In this document: positions 1 through 5,544 of the stretch, piece after piece | Layout: each line of letters opens with the position of its first letter | How positions within the stretch are numbered: the first letter of the stretch is position 1 | NCBI GenBank assembly: GCA_041493035.1 | Contig: JBGPYB010000204.1 | Location: 1-6,952 of the forward strand | DNA length: 6,952 nucleotides | DNA from: JBGPYB01 sp041493035 | GTDB lineage: Bacteria > Acidobacteriota > Vicinamibacteria > Fen-336 | Direction: 5' to 3' | Notes under the pieces: model-generated | Database searches by the model: none | Seen by the model: only the letters and a program-made list of their open reading frames with translations | Told to the model about the DNA's origin: nothing | Made by a program: the position numbers and the translations under genes

Positions 1-1374
1 CGTCTCGCCCGTGGAGGGAAGCTGCTCGAGCACCAGGTAGGTGACGGGAATGATCGCTCCAAAGGCGATGGCTCCTGCGGCACCCCAGTCGTTGGCCTTC
101 GACCAGTAGCAGCAGGCGATGAGGAGCGTGGACATGCTGGCGAGGTAGATGGTTCCCGTCACACCGAGATACGACCAGAGGTCGCCCTTCAGGGGATACC
201 AGAGGCCGTAAAGGAGCAGGAAGACGCCGATGATGGCGACGATGGACCGGTTCATCAGGAGCCCCTTCTTGTCGGTCCATCCGGGGCGCCTCCACGGCGC
301 GACGATGTCGTTGTAGATGACGCTCGCCCATGTCAGCATGTAGCTCGAGTCCGTGGACATGTCGGCGGCCAGCATCGCCGCGAGCATGAGGCCGATGAGC
401 CCCGTCGGAAGGAAGGTCGAGAGCCAGGTGGGCATGGCGGTGAGCGTCGAGATGCCCGCCGTGCCGGGCGGAAAAGCGGCGAGCGCCGCGATCCCCCAGA
501 TCCCGGGGATCAGGAATCGCGCCACGAAAAAGAACGCGGTGCCGGTGTAGACGCGCTGTCCCGTCTTGGCGTCCTTGGCCGCCATCACCCGGGCGATCGT
601 CGTCTGCCAGGTGAGAACCACGGCCGTATTGAGGCATGCGTTGAACAGAACGTAGGCCCAGCCCATTTGAGGGTTCGCGAAGGGGCTGAAGCCGGCGGCC
701 CCGTAGTGTTGGTCGACGACGTCGGCGAGGTTGGACCAGCCCACTCGGGCCAGGACCAGGACCGTCACGACGATGAGGCCCAGGCTCATGACGATGAACT
801 GAAGGAAATCGGTGACCAGGACCGACAGCATCCCGCCGAGGATCGTGTAGACGGCGACGAGGACGAGGAGCGCGGTCATCGCCAGCTCCAGGGGATGCGC
901 TCCGAGGGCGCCCTGAAACCGGGTCACGATCATCAGGAACTCGCCGCCGGTTCGGAGGAAGACGCCCATGTTGAGCAAGCCACCGAGGACGATGACGATA
1001 CCGGAGGCCCTGCGTATTCCCACGCCGAACCGGCGCTCAAAAAGCTCGGGGAGCGTCATCACCTTGGCTTCCCGGAGCGGCTTGACGCAGAAGCCCGTGA
1101 CGCCCACGAAGAACATGGCCAGCGCCTGGAGGATTCCCGGAGTGGCACCCGCGAAGCCGTACCTGTACCCCGCTTCGGCGGTGTACATGCACGTCACGAT
1201 GCCGAACTCGGTGGCGGCCAGCGAGGCGATCCCGAGGTGCACGTCCATCTCCCGCCCCGCGACGAGGTAATGCTCGACGCTCCCCACGTAGCGCCGCACC
1301 ATGAGGCCCGCGACCATGGTGGCCGCAAGGTACAGGCCGATGATGCTTCCGTCGATCCAGGTGAACTGGGTCAA
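1..1374 (-). CDS. Sodium:solute symporter (SSS family), C-terminus beyond window
   Basis: Inner-membrane Na+-coupled secondary transporter of the sodium:solute symporter family, predicted to import a small solute; given the neighbours a sugar is plausible but unproven. The visible 458 residues form many hydrophobic helices. Family landmarks are YLVAGRE (36-42) after helix 1, TLPELFERRF (107-116) before the third helix, and the MSTDSS segment (339-344). That segment aligns with the helix 8 stretch whose Ser/Thr side chains form the Na2 sodium site in vSGLT-type proteins. The usual form there is MSTLSS, so the Asp is slightly unusual. The start is TTG at 1372-1374, chosen because AAGGAG lies 5 bases upstream and an in-frame TAG (the stop of the upstream gene) leaves only 15 codons of possible extension. 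Family members usually run to about 500-600 residues, so the end is missing. It is probably co-transcribed with the outer-membrane protein gene 42 bases upstream. Confidence 0.93.
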   Translation of the reverse strand, partial: MTQFTWIDGSIIGLYLAATMVAGLMVRRYVGSVEHYLVAGREMDVHLGIASLAATEFGIVTCMYTAEAGYRYGFAGATPGILQALAMFFVGVTGFCVKPLREAKVMTLPELFERRFGVGIRRASGIVIVLGGLLNMGVFLRTGGEFLMIVTRFQGALGAHPLELAMTALLVLVAVYTILGGMLSVLVTDFLQFIVMSLGLIVVTVLVLARVGWSNLADVVDQHYGAAGFSPFANPQMGWAYVLFNACLNTAVVLTWQTTIARVMAAKDAKTGQRVYTGTAFFFVARFLIPGIWGIAALAAFPPGTAGISTLTAMPTWLSTFLPTGLIGLMLAAMLAADMSTDSSYMLTWASVIYNDIVAPWRRPGWTDKKGLLMNRSIVAIIGVFLLLYGLWYPLKGDLWSYLGVTGTIYLASMSTLLIACCYWSKANDWGAAGAIAFGAIIPVTYLVLEQLPSTGET

Positions 1375-1379
1375 GCTCT

Positions 1380-1385
1380 CTCCTT
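1380..1385 (-). promoter_or_regulatory. Shine-Dalgarno site for the TTG-started symporter
   Basis: Read on the minus strand this is AAGGAG, 5 bases before the TTG at 1374-1372. No ATG or GTG lies in frame between the upstream stop (1419-1417) and this TTG, so the site decides the start. Confidence 0.75.
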
Positions 1386-1416
1386 CGGGCAGAAGGCGGC
1401 TGGTGTCGCGGGCGGG

Positions 1417-1983
1417 CTAGAACTTCAAGGTCAAACCCACGACCCCGCGCCAGTAGTCGAGCTTTCCCACGCTGACTACCTCTCCCGCCTGGAAGTCGCC
1501 GAAGGTCCGGAAGAAGCGGATGTCGCCGCGCAGGCCGGCGTGGTCGCTGAAGAAGAGGATGACCCCTCCTCCCACGTTGTAGCCGACCTTGTCCTCGTTC
1601 ACGACGACGAACCCTTCGCGGGTCTTCAGGTCGGGCCGGATCAGGCTCACGCCGCCCGTTCCGTAGACGCGCACCTGCCCAGCCGGCATGGCGATCATGA
1701 AGTTGGCCGAAAGGCTCTGAACCTTGTTCGACGCGAGGGTGTCCGCGGGAGCGTCGCCGGCGAAGTCCTTGACGTAGGCGAACTCCCCCTCGAACCCGAA
1801 CACACCTCCCCCGAGGAAGCCGAGTGCGCCCCCGTAGGTGGTGCGGCTCGAATCCGTGGAGCCACCGAAGGCCTTGCCGTAGAAGGGCGTCAGGATGATC
1901 TCCGCCCGGGCCGGAACGGCAGCGACGAAAAGGGCGCCCGCCATGCTCGCGATCACGCACCGCCGAAGTCTTGCGACCAGCAT
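1417..1983 (-). CDS. Small outer-membrane beta-barrel protein
   Basis: A 188-residue protein of the OmpA/OmpX-like small beta-barrel type. It begins with a Sec signal peptide (positive LVARLRR, hydrophobic core at about 10-23, likely cleavage after ARA at 27). The mature part of about 161 residues alternates polar and hydrophobic residues, is rich in Gly and aromatics (TPFYGKAFGG at 32-41, VYGTGGVSL in the middle), and ends LTLKF. A C-terminal Phe is the usual recognition signal for barrel assembly by BamA. The size suits an eight-stranded barrel. The ATG at 1983-1981 has a strong AAGGAGG 5 bases upstream (1989-1995). The gene precedes the symporter by 42 bases, probably in one operon, so it may help with substrate passage or simply stabilise the envelope; the sequence does not say which. 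Eight-stranded barrels usually lack an open pore, so a transport role is uncertain. Confidence 0.85.
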   Translation of the reverse strand: MLVARLRRCVIASMAGALFVAAVPARAEIILTPFYGKAFGGSTDSSRTTYGGALGFLGGGVFGFEGEFAYVKDFAGDAPADTLASNKVQSLSANFMIAMPAGQVRVYGTGGVSLIRPDLKTREGFVVVNEDKVGYNVGGGVILFFSDHAGLRGDIRFFRTFGDFQAGEVVSVGKLDYWRGVVGLTLKF

Positions 1984-2014
1984 CGGTTCCTCCTTGAGTA
2001 GTCGTTATGAGGGA

Positions 2015-2027
2015 CCCCGAGGCGGGG
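2015..2027 (-). other. Short GC hairpin in the predicted leader of the barrel-protein mRNA
   Basis: CCCCG (2015-2019) and CGGGG (2023-2027) form a 5-base-pair stem with a 3-base loop. On the minus strand it would lie between the candidate -10 box at 2038-2043 and the Shine-Dalgarno site at 1989-1995. It is short enough to be chance in GC-rich DNA and there is no U-tract, so it is not a terminator. Confidence 0.2.
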
Positions 2028-2037
2028 GCCAGTGGGA

Positions 2038-2043
2038 ATGATA
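2038..2043 (-). promoter_or_regulatory. Candidate -10 box for the barrel protein-symporter operon
   Basis: The minus strand reads TGGTATCAT: TATCAT matches the -10 consensus at five of six bases and is preceded by the extended -10 TG dinucleotide. No good -35 hexamer was found at 16-18 bases upstream, as is common for extended -10 promoters. Transcription would start near 2031, giving a leader of about 48 bases. Confidence 0.35.
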
Positions 2044-2069
2044 CCAGCCACGTCCGGGATCGTAGCGCC

Positions 2070-2075
2070 TATAAT
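2070..2075 (+). promoter_or_regulatory. Perfect -10 box placed for a leaderless transcript
   Basis: TATAAT, identical to the sigma-70 -10 consensus, ends 7 bases before the ATG at 2083. A start site 6-8 bases after the box falls on or next to the A of that ATG. There is no Shine-Dalgarno-like sequence in the intervening CCGCGCG. No convincing -35 hexamer lies 16-18 bases upstream. A perfect TATAAT is unlikely by chance at this spot in GC-rich DNA. Confidence 0.5.
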
Positions 2076-2082
2076 CCGCGCG

Positions 2083-2604
2083 ATGGCCTCGGAGCGACGT
2101 GACGCCGGACACCCCCTGGCTCTGCGGTTCATAGCCGGCTTCAAGCTCTTCAAGGGAGTCTTGCTTCTCGCCTTCGGAATCGGAGCGCTGCGGCTCCTCC
2201 ACCGCGACGTGGCGGAGATCGTGGGTCGCTGGGTCGCCGAGCTTCGGATGGATCCACAGAACAGGTTCATTCACGCCCTCCTGTTGCGCGCCGGGGCGGT
2301 CGACGATCGGATGCTCCGAGAGATCGGCGCCGGGACGTTCTTCTACGCCGCCCTCCTTCTCACCGAAGGCATCGGCCTCTGGCTCGAGAAGCGGTGGGCG
2401 GAGTACTTGACGGTCATTGTCACCGGATCGTTCCTTCCCCTGGAGATCTACGAGCTGACCCGCCGCATCAACGTCACCCGCGTGACCATACTCGTGATCA
2501 ACGTCCTGATCGTGGTCTATTTGATCGGTTTCCTGCGCGCGACCCAGGACAAGGAACGCTCGGCGACGGACGTTCGCCGCCCCGAAGGAGATCTGTCGAC
2601 ATGA
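2083..2604 (+). CDS. DUF2127 family integral membrane protein
   Basis: A 173-residue inner-membrane protein resembling the DUF2127 family, whose biochemical function is unknown. Visible features are a first helix at about 16-38 (beginning LRFIAGFKLFKGVLLL), a loop with HRD (40-42) and DPQNRFIHALL (57-67), a helix at about 79-100 containing YAALLLTEGIGLW, a segment at about 104-122 ending in the family-like LPLEIYEL (118-125), and a last helix at about 132-151. The tail is short and charged. The frame stays open upstream to a GTG at 2032 and an ATG at 2038, but neither has a good Shine-Dalgarno site; ATG 2083 is preferred because TATAAT at 2070-2075 would start transcription at it. The stop overlaps the next start as ATGA, so the two genes are probably translationally coupled. 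Family assignment is firm; the start less so. Confidence 0.82.
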   Translation: MASERRDAGHPLALRFIAGFKLFKGVLLLAFGIGALRLLHRDVAEIVGRWVAELRMDPQNRFIHALLLRAGAVDDRMLREIGAGTFFYAALLLTEGIGLWLEKRWAEYLTVIVTGSFLPLEIYELTRRINVTRVTILVINVLIVVYLIGFLRATQDKERSATDVRRPEGDLST

Positions 2605-4259
2605 AGCTCGCAACGACGACACGCCGGTCGTTCCTGACGAAGACCTCCACTGCCGCGGCAGCCTTATGGCTCTCACCACGATCGGCGAGAGCCGCTGATG
2701 CGCGGGTAGAAGTGTTGCTCGACGAGCCGATCGGGACGATCGCGCCTGAACTCTACGGGCACTTCGCGGAGCATCTGGGAGGCGTCGTCTACGACGGCAT
2801 CTGGGTGGGCGAGGGATCGAAGATCCCCAATCAGCAGGGGATCCGGACGGCCCTCGTGGAACACCTGCGTCGGATCCGCGCCTCGGTCATCCGCTGGCCG
2901 GGCGGCTGCTTCGCCGACAGCTACGACTGGCGCGACGGAATCGGGCCCCGGGCGAGCCGACCGCGGCGTACCAACTTCTGGATCGACACCTCGCGACCGA
3001 CGCTGCCGAACGGAGCGCCGAGCTACGAGCCGAACGAATTCGGCACCGTGGAGTTCGCTCGCTTCTGCCGCCTCGCCGGGGCTCAGCCTTATCTGGCCGC
3101 GAACCTCCGCAGTCTTCCGGCACGCGACTTCTATCAGTGGGTGGAGTTCTGCAACTCCCCCGCCGGAAGCACCACGTTGGCCGAAACGCGCGCCGCCCAA
3201 GGGGAGCGCGAGCCCCTCGGCATCCGGCTCTGGGGTGTCGGCAACGAGTCCTGGGGATGCGGGGGGGATTTCAAGCCGCAGGACTACGCCTCGGAGTTCC
3301 GTCGCTTCACGTCGTGGGTGCCGGGCTACGGCGCGCCGCTACGCTATGTCGCCTCGGGCCCGAACGCCGGGGAGATCGACTGGACCCGGGGCTTTTTCCA
3401 CGCGCTGGTCGAGAAGGGGACGCAGCAGCTGGAGCGTGTCCACTCGTGGGGCCTCCACCACTACTCCTGGAACGTGAGCAGCGGACGGACTCAGGACTGG
3501 GAGAAAGGCAAGGGAGACGCGCTCGCCTTCAGCGTGGAGGAATGGTACGAGCTGCTCCGCGACGCCGACAAGGTCGAAGGCCTGATCAAGGATCACTGGA
3601 CCGCGATGGGCGAGGTGGATACCCGGCACCGCGTGAAGCTCGCCGTCGACGAGTGGGGAGCCTGGCACCGCCCAGGAACCGAAGCGCACCCGACCCACCT
3701 CCTGGGCCAAGGATCGACGCTCCGCGACGCCGTGCTGGCGGGTCTCACGCTGGACACGTTCAACCGCCATGCCGACAAGGTGGCGATGGCCAACGTCGCC
3801 CAGCTCGTGAACTGCCTCCAGGCGCTCTTCGTCGCCCACGAAGACAAGTTCGTGACCACTCCCACCTTCCACGTCTTCGAAATGTACGCGGCTCATCAAG
3901 AGGGCGAGGCCGTGCGCGCCGTCTGGAACGCGCCGAGCCTGACCTATTCTCGCGCGGGACAACCGGCGACGTTTTGGGGGCTCGCCGGCTCGGTGTCGAA
4001 GAAGGGCAAGGAGTTGACCCTGACCGCGGTCAACCCCCACGTTTCCGAGGCCCGCGAGGCGGAGATCGTCTTTCGGGGGGGGACGATCGCGGCCTGCCGC
4101 GCGCGAGTCCTGACCGATTCCGATCTCCACGCCCACAACAGCTTTGACCGGCCCGACGCCGTCCGCCCCGTCGACGCCCCTGCGCGGGTCAGCGGCGCGA
4201 CCGTGGCCTTCCGCTTTCCGCCAGCGTCGGTCGTGCGGCTCACCGCGACCCTGGCCTGA
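2601..4259 (+). CDS. Alpha-L-arabinofuranosidase, GH51, Tat-exported
   Basis: A 552-residue retaining glycoside hydrolase predicted to remove terminal alpha-L-arabinofuranosyl groups from arabinose-containing plant polysaccharides (EC 3.2.1.55 type). The N-terminus has a twin-arginine motif, TRRSFLTK (7-14), an Ala-rich hydrophobic stretch and probable cleavage after ARA (31), so the folded enzyme should be exported. Family landmarks follow in order: YGHFAEHLGG (52-61), RWPGGCFADSYDW (98-110), WGVGNESWG (211-219) with E216 as acid/base, HHY (286-288), VDEWGAW (349-355) with E351 as nucleophile, and MANVAQLVN (396-404). Roughly residue 420 onward is the C-terminal beta-sandwich. The loop after N168 reads LRSLPARD where relatives usually have a Gly-Ser/Thr-Gly-Thr turn. 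The ATG at 2601 overlaps the DUF2127 stop and has GAAGGAG 10 bases upstream. An in-frame extension to 2394 exists but lies inside the previous gene and would bury the Tat signal. Family certain; exact substrate inferred. Confidence 0.93.
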   Translation: MKLATTTRRSFLTKTSTAAAALWLSPRSARAADARVEVLLDEPIGTIAPELYGHFAEHLGGVVYDGIWVGEGSKIPNQQGIRTALVEHLRRIRASVIRWPGGCFADSYDWRDGIGPRASRPRRTNFWIDTSRPTLPNGAPSYEPNEFGTVEFARFCRLAGAQPYLAANLRSLPARDFYQWVEFCNSPAGSTTLAETRAAQGEREPLGIRLWGVGNESWGCGGDFKPQDYASEFRRFTSWVPGYGAPLRYVASGPNAGEIDWTRGFFHALVEKGTQQLERVHSWGLHHYSWNVSSGRTQDWEKGKGDALAFSVEEWYELLRDADKVEGLIKDHWTAMGEVDTRHRVKLAVDEWGAWHRPGTEAHPTHLLGQGSTLRDAVLAGLTLDTFNRHADKVAMANVAQLVNCLQALFVAHEDKFVTTPTFHVFEMYAAHQEGEAVRAVWNAPSLTYSRAGQPATFWGLAGSVSKKGKELTLTAVNPHVSEAREAEIVFRGGTIAACRARVLTDSDLHAHNSFDRPDAVRPVDAPARVSGATVAFRFPPASVVRLTATLA

Positions 4260-4274
4260 GGGGCGACTGGCGTC

Positions 4275-5408
4275 TCAGCGGGCTTTTCGGAGCTCGCGGC
4301 TGACGCGCGTCAGACCCTTCAGGGTGTGGTCGATGTCGTAGCCGAATCCGAAGCGAAGCCCGCGGCCTTCCCGGAACTGGTCCCCCGGCACGAGCAGCAC
4401 GGATTGACGTTGCCTCACGCGGTCGACGAGGGCTTGCGAACCGATCCGCAGCCGGTAGCGCACGAAGGCAATCGCACCGGCCTGGGGCGGCACGTAGTCG
4501 AAGATGTCGTCGTGACGCGCGAGCCAACCCTCGAAACGAGGCAGGTTGCGGCCGATGATCGCGCGGGTGCGGCGCAGCAGGCGCTCTCGCACGGCCGGCT
4601 CCAGGACGCGCGTCGCCAGGCGATCCGACAGCATCCCGGGTGTCAAGGTCGTGTAGTCGTGGCGCTTCCAGATCTCCCGGATGACGCGGTGCGGCGCCAC
4701 GAGCCAGCCGACGCGAAGGCCGGGAAGGCCAAACGCCTTCGACAACCCCGAGGTGACGACCACGCGGTCGTACCGCCCCCAAAAAGTCGGCGTCGGCTCC
4801 TGGCCGGGCACCTCGGCGCCCCGGTAGATCTCATCCGCGAGGATCCATGCACCATGGCGTCGGGCGAGGCGTACGACGCTGTCCATCTCCTCGACGGTCA
4901 GCACGGCTCCCGTCGGGTTGTTCGGGTTGCAAATCATGATGACCCGGGTCTTCGGCCCGACGGCTCTCTCGAGAGACGCGAGGTCAAGCCCCCATCGGCG
5001 GCGGCCTGCGCTCCCCACCGGCTTCAGGTGAAAGAGGTCCGTTCCATCGCCGTACTGCCTTCCGAGGCCCCAGCCTTGCATGTAGTTGGGAACCATGAAC
5101 GCGAGTCGATCGCGCGGCTCGAGGAGCGTCCAGAGTGCCAAGTGATTCGCCTCGGAGCCGCCGTTCACGACGGTCACGTTGTCGACACGGGCGCTCGGGT
5201 ACCAACGGGCGATCCGGCTCCGCAGTTCCTCCGACCCTTCGGAAAGGGGATAGCCAAGGCGCGTGCGCAGGATCTCGCGACGCCCGCCACAGAGGGCCAG
5301 CAGCTCGTCCAGCCGGAGGGGAACAACGCCGCTCTCGGACAAGTCGTATCGAACCCGGTGCCAGTGCACCGACTGCATCCGCTCCATCTCGAAGAGGTCG
5401 ATTCGCAT
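4275..5408 (-). CDS. PLP-dependent aminotransferase, class I/II (fold type I)
   Basis: A complete 377-residue cytoplasmic enzyme expected to transfer an amino group between an amino acid and a 2-oxo acid, or to carry out a related PLP reaction. Hallmarks: VVNGGSEAN (80-88) for the phosphate-binding turn, NPNNPTG (161-167), DEIYRGAE (192-199) with the Asp that pairs with the pyridine nitrogen, TSGLSKAFGLPGLRVGW containing K224 as the Schiff-base lysine, and GLRFGFG with R352 as the probable carboxylate-binding Arg. The N-terminal FEMERMQS...LSESGVVPL pattern resembles a subgroup that includes capreomycidine synthase (VioD)-like proteins, so a plain aspartate or aromatic aminotransferase role should not be assumed. 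The ATG at 5408-5406 has GGAG 6 bases upstream. It stands alone on its strand, 15 bases from the convergent GH51 gene and divergent from the GH2 gene. Substrate unknown. Confidence 0.92.
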   Translation of the reverse strand: MRIDLFEMERMQSVHWHRVRYDLSESGVVPLRLDELLALCGGRREILRTRLGYPLSEGSEELRSRIARWYPSARVDNVTVVNGGSEANHLALWTLLEPRDRLAFMVPNYMQGWGLGRQYGDGTDLFHLKPVGSAGRRRWGLDLASLERAVGPKTRVIMICNPNNPTGAVLTVEEMDSVVRLARRHGAWILADEIYRGAEVPGQEPTPTFWGRYDRVVVTSGLSKAFGLPGLRVGWLVAPHRVIREIWKRHDYTTLTPGMLSDRLATRVLEPAVRERLLRRTRAIIGRNLPRFEGWLARHDDIFDYVPPQAGAIAFVRYRLRIGSQALVDRVRQRQSVLLVPGDQFREGRGLRFGFGYDIDHTLKGLTRVSRELRKAR

Positions 5409-5454
5409 GGCGTGCTCCGTGGCTTGAGAGGCGCGAGTCTAGCATCTCCAGTTT

Positions 5455-5482
5455 GTTAAACAGTCGTAGAAAGTCTTGACAA
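5455..5482 (-). promoter_or_regulatory. Candidate promoter for the aminotransferase gene
   Basis: The minus strand has TTGTCA (5477-5482, five of six matches to the -35 consensus), 16 bases, then TTTAAC (5455-5460, four of six to the -10). Transcription would begin near 5448, about 40 bases before the ATG. Another weak -10-like TAGACT lies nearer the gene, so the assignment is tentative. Confidence 0.35.
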
Positions 5483-5503
5483 CGGCGACCGCGTCGATAG
5501 GAT
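5476..5503 (+). promoter_or_regulatory. Candidate sigma-70 promoter for the GH2 gene
   Basis: A perfect -35 hexamer TTGACA (5476-5481), a 16-base spacer and TAGGAT (5498-5503, four of six to the -10). Transcription would start near 5510, giving a leader of about 35 bases. The -35 overlaps the candidate -35 of the divergent aminotransferase promoter. Confidence 0.5.
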
Positions 5504-5544
5504 GGCCCTGGCCCGCTGCGGCGCGGGACAATACCGGGAGCGCT

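Noticed and set aside
667..2001. Long plus-strand open frame of 444 codons opposite the symporter and barrel protein
   Set aside because: It is antisense to two recognisable genes, spans their intergenic gap, and its composition (His, Asp, Glu, Gly, Arg rich, no hydrophobic core) is typical of shadow frames in GC-rich DNA.
2032..2082. Upstream GTG (2032) and ATG (2038) as starts of the DUF2127 gene
   Set aside because: Neither has a well-placed Shine-Dalgarno site, both lie upstream of the perfect TATAAT, and the extra residues do not resemble the family; they cannot be fully excluded.
2005..2679. Minus-strand open frame of 224 codons covering the DUF2127 gene
   Set aside because: It is highly charged and motif-free, while the plus-strand product has clear membrane helices and the DUF2127 pattern.
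3339..4136. Minus-strand open frame of 265 codons opposite GH51
   Set aside because: It lies wholly within the GH51 gene on the other strand and lacks recognisable motifs.
4256..4278. CTGAG/CTCAG inverted repeat spanning both convergent stop codons, considered as a bidirectional terminator
   Set aside because: The stem is only 5 base pairs with a 13-base loop and there is no T-tract on either side. No other hairpin fits in the 15-base gap.
4326..5459. Plus-strand open frame of 377 codons opposite the aminotransferase
   Set aside because: The minus strand has all aminotransferase motifs; the opposite frame has none and is a codon-bias artefact. The equal length is coincidence.
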